Assembly (NCBI GenBank): GCA_018822435.1
Contig: JAHJKD010000010.1
Span: forward strand, 1-44,424
Length of the DNA: 44,424 bases
From: Patescibacteria group bacterium
GTDB lineage: Bacteria > Patescibacteriota > Patescibacteriia > UBA9570 > JAHJKD01
Direction of reading: 5' to 3'
How positions within the stretch are numbered: the stretch's first letter is position 1; every line of letters starts with the position of its first letter. The translations under genes were made by a program, and so were the position numbers. Positions 35,085 to 43,092 of the stretch are shown here, piece after piece. A model generated the notes under the pieces. That model was not told the DNA's origin, did no database searches, and saw only the letters and a program-made list of their open reading frames with translations.

Positions 35085-36224
35085 TCATTCAGGATATATA
35101 AACTCTAATTTTTTATCTGTACCTTTGGCTTTTTTAACAATTTCTTTGATCACGCCCTTAGTGGCATCTTTGCCGCCTAAGCCAACCACAAAATTCTTGA
35201 CCGGTTTATCAATATGCTGTTTTACCTCGCCGCCAAGTATGCCTTCATTGCCCAGTGACAAACATTTCTCCACGACCGCAATATTTTTAGCTTTTTCCAA
35301 AGCTTTTTTAATTTCTTCACCAGGGAACGGCCGGAGGCATCTGACTTTTAAAATTCCCACTTTCTCACCTTTTTCTCTTAATTCATCCACTACATCCTTC
35401 ATTGTCCCGAGCACTGACCCGAACGAAACTAAAACAGTTTCCGCGTCATTTAATTTATATCCCTCTGTAAATCCATCACCACTGCCGCGGCCAAATTGGT
35501 CTTTATAAATTCTATTTTCTTGGTTAATGACTTTTCGGGAACTTTCAACTATTTCATATAATTCTTGCCTTAATTCCATATAAGTTTCCGGGGTAGCAAA
35601 GGCGCCGAACGTTCTAGGATTTTTAATATTCAAAAACTCATTTGCTTTTGGTTTATAGGCCGGCAGATATTTTTTAACGTCTGCCTGGGAAGGCATGTCA
35701 AGCGGTTCATAGGTGTGCGTGAGCACATAACCGTCCATATTTACCATGACCGGCAATTTTACTCGTTCGGAAATCTTAAAAGCTTGGATATGCATATCGA
35801 TCGCTTCCTGATTATCCTCGGCATAAAGCATGATCCAGCCGGAATCCCTGACCGTGACCGCATCTTGCTGGTCGTTCCAAATATTTATCGGCGCAGAAAT
35901 CGCTCGATTTGCAACTGATAATACCAATGGCAATCTCATGCCGGCAATATTGAACAAAACTTCTGCCATTAAAAGCAATCCTTGTGAGGAAGTAGCGGAA
36001 TAAGATCGCACGCCAGCCGCGACCGCGCCCTCAACTATACTGGCCGCTGCAAATTCGCTTTCGCCCAGCACATATTCATAATCAGCCTGGCCATTAGCCT
36101 TGAAATCAGCCAGCCTTTCCACAATATGCGTTTGCGGGGTGATCGGATAAGCCGAAACAACCCCAGGTGCGCACATCCTGACGGCTTCAGCGACTGCATG
36201 TGATCCTTCTAATATCTTACGCAT
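35085..36224 (-). CDS. porA: Pyruvate/2-oxoacid:ferredoxin oxidoreductase, alpha subunit
   Basis: VSAYPITPQTHIVERLADF, ESEFAAASIVEGAVAAGVRSYSATSSQGLLLM. Confidence 0.92.
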   Translation of the reverse strand: MRKILEGSHAVAEAVRMCAPGVVSAYPITPQTHIVERLADFKANGQADYEYVLGESEFAAASIVEGAVAAGVRSYSATSSQGLLLMAEVLFNIAGMRLPLVLSVANRAISAPINIWNDQQDAVTVRDSGWIMLYAEDNQEAIDMHIQAFKISERVKLPVMVNMDGYVLTHTYEPLDMPSQADVKKYLPAYKPKANEFLNIKNPRTFGAFATPETYMELRQELYEIVESSRKVINQENRIYKDQFGRGSGDGFTEGYKLNDAETVLVSFGSVLGTMKDVVDELREKGEKVGILKVRCLRPFPGEEIKKALEKAKNIAVVEKCLSLGNEGILGGEVKQHIDKPVKNFVVGLGGKDATKGVIKEIVKKAKGTDKKLEFIYPE

Positions 36225-36226
36225 AA

Positions 36227-36505
36227 TTATTTCTCTTCAAATTTCATTTCTATACACTTAACCGGGCATTCTTCGGCACAAAGACCGCAGCCCTTGCAAT
36301 AATCCAGGTCATTATCATAATATTCATGGCCAGCTTTATTCTTTTTCCCGACTTTATAACAAATGCCTTCCGGACATACTTTGTCGCATGTCCCACAACC
36401 AATGCATTTTTCATGGTCAACCACGGGATAATAAGTCCGCCAAGATCCTGTCTTGTTTTTCATTGTTCCGCCTGGTTCAGCTGAAAGATCCTGTTTTTTA
36501 GCCAT
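36227..36505 (-). CDS. porD: PFOR delta subunit (ferredoxin-like, 2x4Fe-4S)
   Basis: CIGCGTCDKVCPEGIC and CKGCGLCAEECPVKCIEM. Confidence 0.92.
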   Translation of the reverse strand: MAKKQDLSAEPGGTMKNKTGSWRTYYPVVDHEKCIGCGTCDKVCPEGICYKVGKKNKAGHEYYDNDLDYCKGCGLCAEECPVKCIEMKFEEK

Positions 36506-37124
36506 TTTTACACAAAACCTTTAATTTATTTTTATCATCTTTACTAATCGAACAGACTTTGGGAGTCAATTTGCAGTATTTGTCCCCTTCAGACGCATAG
36601 CAAAAAGCAGTATTAGCCGCTTTTATATTGACTTCCGCTAAAGCGGGGGGGAAATGTTGGCAAATTGCATGCCGAATAGCAGAAAATTTAATCAAACCTG
36701 ATATTCCGGCAAAAGCGCCCAGCATTGTCGTATTAATAATCGGCTTGCCAATAATTTCCATAGCAATCTTCACTGCCGGAATAGTTAAAATCTTATAATC
36801 TTTTGAAAAACCAAAGTCTTTGATCTCTTTTTCCGAATTAATAATAACCGGTGTATTCTTTTCACATCCGGCAAACACGTCCACAACTTCAAGTAAAGTC
36901 GGGTCCTGCACAATAATCGCTTCCGGAGTATACACTCTTTCTCGCAACCTGATCGGCTTTGAAGAAACCCGAACATAAGCTTGGACAGGAGCGCCACGCC
37001 TTTCTACGCCAAAATGAGGGAAAGCTTGCGCATCATATCCCTCATCAAACGCAGCTACAGCAAGAAGCTCAGCCGCTGTTACTGATCCCTGGCCTCCGCG
37101 GCCATGAATTCTAATTTCTAACAT
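36498..37124 (-). CDS. porG: PFOR gamma subunit
   Basis: MLEIRIHGRGGQGSVTAAELLAVAAFDEGYDAQAFPHFGVERRGAPVQAYVR. Confidence 0.93.
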   Translation of the reverse strand: MLEIRIHGRGGQGSVTAAELLAVAAFDEGYDAQAFPHFGVERRGAPVQAYVRVSSKPIRLRERVYTPEAIIVQDPTLLEVVDVFAGCEKNTPVIINSEKEIKDFGFSKDYKILTIPAVKIAMEIIGKPIINTTMLGAFAGISGLIKFSAIRHAICQHFPPALAEVNIKAANTAFCYASEGDKYCKLTPKVCSISKDDKNKLKVLCKNG

Positions 37125-37142
37125 GCCGTGATTATAACATAT
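37125..37142 (-). promoter_or_regulatory. Extended -10 promoter of the por operon, leaderless geometry
   Basis: Minus strand TGTTATAAT-CACGGC-ATG. Confidence 0.6.
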
Positions 37143-37153
37143 TTTAAATTAAT

Positions 37154-37182
37154 AAAAAAGGCCTCCAGTATTGGCTGGAGAC
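37154..37182 (-). terminator. Rho-independent terminator upstream of porG
   Basis: Minus strand GGTCTCCAG-CCAATA-CTGGAGGCC-TTTTTT. Confidence 0.75.
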
Positions 37183-37261
37183 CAGAAGTTATGCGCAAGT
37201 GCAAGGATCATTGCCGCATGTTGGGCATGGTTCTCTCATAATAAATAGGGTTAATAATTAA

Positions 37262-37507
37262 CTATTTAACACCTAATAATTCCTTTAGCTTTGCTTCATC
37301 AAAGCCGACAATAACTTCTTCACTGCCGTCTTTTTCTACTACGATAACAGGGACGCCCATTTGACCGGACTTATCCACCATTTCCTGGGCCGCTTTTTCG
37401 TCTTCAGCGACATTAACATCATCATACTCAACATTGGACTTTTTAAAGAATTCTTTTGCCATGTTGCAGTACGGACATGTTGGGGTTGAATAGATCTTAA
37501 CTGCCAT
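37262..37507 (-). CDS. Glutaredoxin-like protein (CPYC)
   Basis: VKIYSTPTCPYCNMAKEFFKKSNVEYDDVNV...GVPVIVVE. Confidence 0.9.
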   Translation of the reverse strand: MAVKIYSTPTCPYCNMAKEFFKKSNVEYDDVNVAEDEKAAQEMVDKSGQMGVPVIVVEKDGSEEVIVGFDEAKLKELLGVK

Positions 37508-37540
37508 ATTTTTCTTCTTAATTATTACTAATTAATATTA

Positions 37541-38281
37541 CTATTTTTGTAAATAAAAGTCCAATAATTGGCGGAAATACTCTTCTGTAGGCACACCTTC
37601 AAATTTTTCCCCATTTACAAAAAAAGTCGGTGTTCCTCCTACCTGATGTAAAACGCCTTCTTTTAAATCCTTTTGAATTTCTTCGTCATATTTTCTCGTA
37701 TCAAAGCAAACTTCAAATTGCGTGTCATTCAAGCCTATCTGCTGGGCATATATTTTTAAATCTGTTTCAGATAAATTTTCCTGGTTCTGAAAAAGTTTAT
37801 CGTGCATCGGCCAAAAACCGCCCTGTTCATTGGCGCACTCGGCTGCTAACGCCGCGTTCATGGCATTATCATGGATGCTTTCCAAAGGAAAATGCCGAAA
37901 TACAAAAACAACTCTGTCGTCATATTCATCAATTATCGCTTTCTTTACTGGAAATAACTGTTTGCAAATTGGGCACTCAAAATCTTCAAAAAATATTACC
38001 TCCACTGGAGAATCTTCTGGTCCGAGAAATGGATTATTATCTCGGCCCGGATATATCCTGCCTGGATCAATTTCATTCGTATTGGCAAATTCGGCATTCG
38101 TATTCTCAAATTCTGTAATCATCTCCCCTGCTTCTATCTTTTCTTTATACTGCCACACAGTTATGCCGAAGGCGACCAAGCCGGATAAAATTAAAAATAC
38201 ACAAATTAATATAATAATTCCCCAACTGCTTACCCAAAATGATTTTCTATTGTCTCGAGCTTGTCGAGAGATTTCACTCAT
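37541..38281 (-). CDS. DsbA-family thioredoxin-like protein, membrane anchored
   Basis: TM, then VEVIFFEDFECPICKQLFPVKK; VGGTPTFFVNGEKFEG. Confidence 0.87.
   Translation of the reverse strand: MSEISRQARDNRKSFWVSSWGIIILICVFLILSGLVAFGITVWQYKEKIEAGEMITEFENTNAEFANTNEIDPGRIYPGRDNNPFLGPEDSPVEVIFFEDFECPICKQLFPVKKAIIDEYDDRVVFVFRHFPLESIHDNAMNAALAAECANEQGGFWPMHDKLFQNQENLSETDLKIYAQQIGLNDTQFEVCFDTRKYDEEIQKDLKEGVLHQVGGTPTFFVNGEKFEGVPTEEYFRQLLDFYLQK
38253..38269. repeat. REP-like palindrome inside the 5' end of the DsbA-like CDS
   Basis: TCTCGA-GCTTG-TCGAGA; encodes ISRQARDN in the minus-strand ORF. Confidence 0.7.
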
Positions 38282-38288
38282 ATTATTT

Positions 38289-39191
38289 TTATTTTATTTT
38301 ACATAGACTGCACTCCGAACCATGGCACTTTTTATATTCAAACTGGATCGTGGGATGCTGGATATCAAATTCCTTTTCCAGCATCTTCCGGAGCTCTTCA
38401 TATATTTTATCACTTTCTGAAATTTTGCAATCATTGATCTGCACATGCCCGGCCATGGCATACTTGCCCGAAGTTATTGTCCAGACATGCAAATCATGCA
38501 CGCACCTGACCATTTTGTGTTCATTAATTTTTTCTCTAACTTTTTCTAGATCAACATCTTTAGGCGTTGACTCTGTCAAAATCTGAGTTGAGTCCATAAT
38601 TAACTTCACTGCCCCCCTGACTACAAATAAAGCAATCACAATAGATATTATCGGATCAATATACATCCAACCAGTTGCTAAAATAATAATCGCGGCAATA
38701 ATTACTCCCAGAGAAGTAAGCGCGTCAGATAAAACATGCCAAAAAGCGCCTTTGATATTTATGTCTTCATGGGAATGGCCGGCATGTGATTTCACACCAG
38801 TCTTCCCCAAAACTAACATAGCCACCGCATTCGCTATTAAACCGACAATCGCCACAATCAAAGTCAGGCCACCAGCCACTGGTTCTGGCGCAAACAATCT
38901 TTGAATTGCTTCATAAAATATATAAACAGAAACCAACACTAATAATATTCCATTAAACAACGCCGCTATCACTTCCCACCGCAAATACCCGAATGTCTTT
39001 TCCGCCGTCGCCGGCCTTTTCGCGATCTGCACGGCCACCAAAGCCATCACCAAAGCCAAAAAGTCCACCAGCATGTGCCCGGCATCAGATAGCAGGGCTA
39101 AACTATTGGAGAAAAAAGCACCGACTATTTCTACAAATAAAATAATGCTGGTCAGTAATATAGCAATTGAGAGGCCCCTCGCTTTGGTCAT
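38289..39191 (-). CDS. Cation diffusion facilitator (CzcD-like) transporter
   Basis: NSLALLSDAGHMLVDFLALVMAL, HVLSDALTSLGVIIAAIIIL, VHDLHVWTITSGKYAMAGHVQI. Confidence 0.92.
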   Translation of the reverse strand: MTKARGLSIAILLTSIILFVEIVGAFFSNSLALLSDAGHMLVDFLALVMALVAVQIAKRPATAEKTFGYLRWEVIAALFNGILLVLVSVYIFYEAIQRLFAPEPVAGGLTLIVAIVGLIANAVAMLVLGKTGVKSHAGHSHEDINIKGAFWHVLSDALTSLGVIIAAIIILATGWMYIDPIISIVIALFVVRGAVKLIMDSTQILTESTPKDVDLEKVREKINEHKMVRCVHDLHVWTITSGKYAMAGHVQINDCKISESDKIYEELRKMLEKEFDIQHPTIQFEYKKCHGSECSLCKIK

Positions 39192-39195
39192 GTAC

Positions 39196-40188
39196 TTATT
39201 TATAAAAAGCTTTTGCTTCTTCTAATGTCACATCCTTAATCTCAGACGCATGCCCAGCTGTATAAAAGTCCTTCATTCTTTCCGCGATCATTTCATACAA
39301 GGCGTCCCGGGCCGGGCCAAGATATTTACGCGGATCAAATTCCTCTGGTTTTTCAGTCAGAATCTTACGAATAGTACCCGTAATGACCATGCGGCCATCC
39401 GTATCGACATTAACTTTAGCCACGCCAAATGGAATCACGGACTGGATCTGGGCAACAGGCACGCCGCAGGCATCCGGCATTTTGCCGCCCCATTTATTGA
39501 CCAGGTCAACCAGTTCTTTCGGCACAGAAGATGAGCCATGCATGACCAATGGCAATTCCGGCATCTTCTTATTGATCTCTTTGACAATATCCAAAGCCAA
39601 TTTTGGCTCTTCTTTAAATTTATAAGCGCCATGGGACGTGCCGATGGCCACGGCCAGAGAATCGACTCCGGTTTCTTTGACAAACTCCACGGCTTGATCC
39701 GGGTCAGTCAGATTAACTTCCCCTGAACCAACTCCGTCTTCAATTCCTCCCAAAGTTCCCAGCTCCCCTTCAACTGTCACGCCAAACGGATGCGCATATT
39801 CCACTACTTTTTTTGTAATCTCTACATTTTCTTCAAAAGTTGTCGGGGTCTTAGAATCTTCTTTTAAAGAACCGTCAATCATTACAGAAGTAAAGCCCAG
39901 GTCAATTGCTTGCTTGACTGTTTCCAAAGAATTTCCATGATCAAGATGAACAGCTAAGGGAACTTCCGGATTATCAATCACAGCCGCTTCCATCAGTTTC
40001 TTTAAATATATTAAATTAGAATATTCCAGAGCGCCGCGGGAAGCCTGGATAATGACCGGTGACATGGTTTCCTTGGCCGCCGCCATGATCGCCTGGATCT
40101 GCTCCATGTTGTTCACATTAAAAGCGCCGACCGCGTATTTGTTTTTTACGGCATCGTCTAATAAAATTTTGGCTGGTACTAATGGCAT
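39196..40188 (-). CDS. fba: Class II fructose-bisphosphate aldolase
   Basis: VGAFNVNNMEQIQAIMAAA, PLAVHLDHGNSLETVKQAIDLGFTSVMIDGS, VEGELGTLGGIEDGV. Confidence 0.93.
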   Translation of the reverse strand: MPLVPAKILLDDAVKNKYAVGAFNVNNMEQIQAIMAAAKETMSPVIIQASRGALEYSNLIYLKKLMEAAVIDNPEVPLAVHLDHGNSLETVKQAIDLGFTSVMIDGSLKEDSKTPTTFEENVEITKKVVEYAHPFGVTVEGELGTLGGIEDGVGSGEVNLTDPDQAVEFVKETGVDSLAVAIGTSHGAYKFKEEPKLALDIVKEINKKMPELPLVMHGSSSVPKELVDLVNKWGGKMPDACGVPVAQIQSVIPFGVAKVNVDTDGRMVITGTIRKILTEKPEEFDPRKYLGPARDALYEMIAERMKDFYTAGHASEIKDVTLEEAKAFYK

Positions 40189-40226
40189 ATTTTTTATTGT
40201 TAGTTATTAATTATTTTCACACACAG

Positions 40227-40314
40227 TACCGCGAATTTTTCGCGGGCGCGAATCATTTTTGGATAATTCTGAATTAATCAATCGTAATTCGCGCCTGCGA
40301 TTGATTAGCGGTAA
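40227..40314. repeat. MITE-like/pseudoknot-prone element with terminal inverted repeats
   Basis: TACCGC...GCGGTA ends; GGCGCGAAT (40245-40253)/ATTCGCGCC (40287-40295); TAATCAATCG (40275-40284)/CGATTGATTA (40298-40307). Confidence 0.7.
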
Positions 40315-40317
40315 TGT

Positions 40318-41535
40318 TTATTTCTTTACAAGAGGAACCTCTTTAAACTTTCCTTTCTCTGGTAGTTTTCCTACTAAAGGCAAGGCATATTCAATAAATT
40401 TCTCTGTCACGCCATTACCTTGTTTATTAATAAATTCCTTAGGCATGTGCTTGGTCTCTTTGGCCACCGAAGCTAGTTTTACTAAGTCAGGCTCAACCGC
40501 ATAATTCTTGCCTTCACCAATTCTTTTAATAGCGACTGATCCATCAATGTCGCCTTTCATGGCATATTTCACAGCCTCTTCCCCAACCATTCTCGCCTCT
40601 TTGGCATCAACTTCAGAAACAACTTCCGGGAAAGACCTTTGTGCGTATCCCAAAGTGTCAGATCTGAACCGGGCATCTTTATGCGTAGTGTTATTTTTCA
40701 TGTACTCAACTAAGGAATCACCCAGGGCTCCAGTACCTGAAAGCTGTACATTTCCATGCGCGTCTTTTTCTGTAATTGCTTCTTCGGCCCAGAGCTTGCC
40801 GTCTTTGCCTATCGCTCCTTCAGATACGGCTACCAAGCAACGACCGTATTTTGCATAAACTTCATCAACTTCTTTAATAACTTCAGACAAGTCTTTCGGA
40901 TATTCTGGTAAATAAATCAAGTGCGGTCCATCATCTTCAGCTTGTTTTCCCAGAGCCGCGGCCGCTGTCAGCCAGCCCGCATGACGTCCCATGACAATAT
41001 CCAGCTTCACGCCTGGCAATGCCCGGTTGTCTAAATCATTACCCATAAAAGTCATGGCCACATATTTGGCCGCCGAACCATAACCAGGACAATGATCAGT
41101 TTCTCGCAAGTCATTGTCAATCGTCTTAGAAATATGAAACACGCGTAATTCATAATTATTCTTGCGGGCAATGTTATTCACAATGTTGGCTGTTTCCGCG
41201 GTATCATTGCCCCCGATATAAAACCAATATTTTACATTGTACTTTTCAAACACTTTAAACACTGTTTCGCAGTCTTTGGCGTCTGGTTTGTGCCGGCAGG
41301 TTCCCAAAGCTGATGCCGGCGTTTTTGCGATCGCTTCTAAAGTGGCGTCGTCTTCTTGCTTTAAATCAATAAAATCCTCGTTTAAAATGCCGAGAATTCC
41401 ATGCTTCATGCCATAAATGCCGGTAATCTGGTCATGCTTCATGGCTTCTTTTACCGCCCCGATTAATGATTGGTTGATTACGGCAGTTGGTCCTCCTGAT
41501 TGCCCAATAACCATATTTCCTTTAATTGCACTCAT
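40318..41535 (-). CDS. 6-phosphofructokinase (GGND motif suggests PPi-dependent type)
   Basis: GQSGGPTAVINQSLIGAV, FYIGGNDTAETANIV, KTIDNDLRETDHCPGYGSAAK, MGRHAGWLTAA. Confidence 0.88.
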   Translation of the reverse strand: MSAIKGNMVIGQSGGPTAVINQSLIGAVKEAMKHDQITGIYGMKHGILGILNEDFIDLKQEDDATLEAIAKTPASALGTCRHKPDAKDCETVFKVFEKYNVKYWFYIGGNDTAETANIVNNIARKNNYELRVFHISKTIDNDLRETDHCPGYGSAAKYVAMTFMGNDLDNRALPGVKLDIVMGRHAGWLTAAAALGKQAEDDGPHLIYLPEYPKDLSEVIKEVDEVYAKYGRCLVAVSEGAIGKDGKLWAEEAITEKDAHGNVQLSGTGALGDSLVEYMKNNTTHKDARFRSDTLGYAQRSFPEVVSEVDAKEARMVGEEAVKYAMKGDIDGSVAIKRIGEGKNYAVEPDLVKLASVAKETKHMPKEFINKQGNGVTEKFIEYALPLVGKLPEKGKFKEVPLVKK

Positions 41536-41563
41536 AAAATAAATTTAATAGTTTTCTCTGTAC

Positions 41564-41627
41564 CCCGAATGAATTCAGGGCCTGATGATATTTTTCTAGG
41601 CCCCCAATTTATTGGGGGTTTCATCAG
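41564..41627. repeat. Two REP-like palindromes downstream of the ComEC MBL ORF
   Basis: CCCCGAAT-GA-ATTCAGGG and CCCCCAAT-TT-ATTGGGGG, the latter enclosed by CTGATGA/TCATCAG. Confidence 0.8.
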
Positions 41628-41630
41628 TCG

Positions 41631-42485
41631 TTATTTTGTAGTAGATATTATAGCATTTTCCCCGTCAGATTCAACCTTTATTGTCCCTTGTTCATCGTTT
41701 CTATATATATCAATCCCATATCTGTCAAAGTTATATAAAGTCACAAAATGGGGGTGTTTGAATTGATTCCCTGCTCCTACCTGAAATATGCTGCTTTCCG
41801 GTCCCACGGTTTCGATGAAATCTAAACTAGAGGAATATTTTGAGCCATGATGACCAGCTTTTAAGATATCTGCCTCTATTTCAATATTATTGGCCAATAT
41901 CTGCTCTTCAACCACTTCTCCGGCATCTCCTGTCAGCAATATTTCTGTCTCTCCATAAACAAGCCTATTAACAATAGAAGTATCATTCAAGTCCTCAAAT
42001 TCATCTAAATCCGAATTCACAAAAGGAAAAACAGTTTCTAACCTTATTTCGGAGTCAAAATAAAAAACATCACCCCAATAAGTCGGTCCCGCTTCTATTC
42101 CCCTCTCTTCTATAATTCTCTTCATCTCCTCAAAATTAACATTTTCATAATCTATATCCATATATAAAATTTTATCTATTTCATATTTTTTCATCACCTC
42201 TGGAATGCCGGCGACATGATCTTCATGCGGATGGGTTAAAATCAGAAGTTCAATATCCCGGTCCCAAAATGGCAGCGTACTTCCTAAATGGCTTACAATT
42301 TTATCATCTGGTCCGCCGTCAATTAAGATGTCTTGGTTCTGGGGAGTTCTTATCAAAATCGCATCTCCTTGCCCCACATCAAAAAAATAGACTTCTAAAT
42401 CATGCGGTTGCATCTCATACCACAAGACTGCTCCCAAACAGATCAAGCAGGAAATTAAGGCTAGGATTATTTTAATTATTTTCAT
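41631..42485 (-). CDS. ComEC C-terminal metallo-beta-lactamase domain as a separate ORF
   Basis: TM then LEVYFFDVGQGDAILIRTPQNQDILIDGG, LTHPHEDHVAGIPEV, ILLTGDAGE, ADILKAGHHGSKYSSS. Start refined to MKIIKII; residues before it derive from the REP side. Confidence 0.85.
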   Translation of the reverse strand: MKIIKIILALISCLICLGAVLWYEMQPHDLEVYFFDVGQGDAILIRTPQNQDILIDGGPDDKIVSHLGSTLPFWDRDIELLILTHPHEDHVAGIPEVMKKYEIDKILYMDIDYENVNFEEMKRIIEERGIEAGPTYWGDVFYFDSEIRLETVFPFVNSDLDEFEDLNDTSIVNRLVYGETEILLTGDAGEVVEEQILANNIEIEADILKAGHHGSKYSSSLDFIETVGPESSIFQVGAGNQFKHPHFVTLYNFDRYGIDIYRNDEQGTIKVESDGENAIISTTK

Positions 42486-43029
42486 GACGGTTCGAATTTT
42501 CAGCATCTGCGCAATGACTCGAATTTCCAATACCCCCAATAAATTGGGGGCTTGGAAATTCTTGCGGGATACTAATTAAATATTTTTCAAAAACTGGATT
42601 AATAAATAAAAAATATTGTTCCGGATTCAATTTCTTCTTAATTGGATTAAAGACAATATATTCCATAACTCGAAGAAAAAAATAATAATTATCTATTGCT
42701 TGTTTATCTGTTTTCGGCGTCCAAAAACATTTCGACTTTAAATCATTTTTTAATCCAGAAATTTCTTGAAAAATTCTCCTGCTTGCGGCACCTTTATAAT
42801 TCTTAGTCATTTTTTCTTTGGTAACTCCTGAATCACTCGTACCCGAAAATATATGGACGTGTTCTGGCATCAATATAAATCCAGCTAATAAATAATTCAT
42901 ATCCTCCGCCGTTTTAAAAAATGATTTCTTGCAAATTCTTCTAATTTCCGGATTTAAAAAAACCATTTTCCTCTTCTTTGTCGGCGAACTAATAAAATAC
43001 CAGTTCTGATTTTCAAAATTTAATTTCAT
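42472..43029 (-). mobile_element. REP-associated tyrosine transposase (RAYT, IS200/Y1 family)
   Basis: FILMPEHVHIFSG (HUH), GAASRRIFQE, YYFFLRVMEYIVFNPIKKKLNPEQY; C-term runs through a REP palindrome. Confidence 0.88.
42521..42561. repeat. REP-like palindrome between RAYT and the MBL ORF
   Basis: GAATTTCCAA-TA-CCCCCAAT-AA-ATTGGGGG-C-TTGGAAATTC (perfect outer 10-bp stem and 8-bp core). Confidence 0.9.
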
Positions 43030-43052
43030 TTTTTTTATTTATAAATAATTAA

Positions 43053-43092
43053 GTGAATTTAAGCCCCGAATTCATTCGGGGTTTAAATTCAC
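43053..43092. repeat. REP-like palindrome between comEC N-terminal ORF and RAYT
   Basis: GTGAATTTAA-G-CCCCGAAT-TC-ATTCGGGG-T-TTAAATTCAC (perfect outer 10-bp stem and 8-bp core). Confidence 0.9.

Noticed and set aside
42486-42539. Extended N-terminus MGVLEIRVIAQMLKIRTV of the ComEC MBL ORF
   Set aside because: It reads out of the REP palindrome; the start at MKIIKII just before the TM helix is more plausible.
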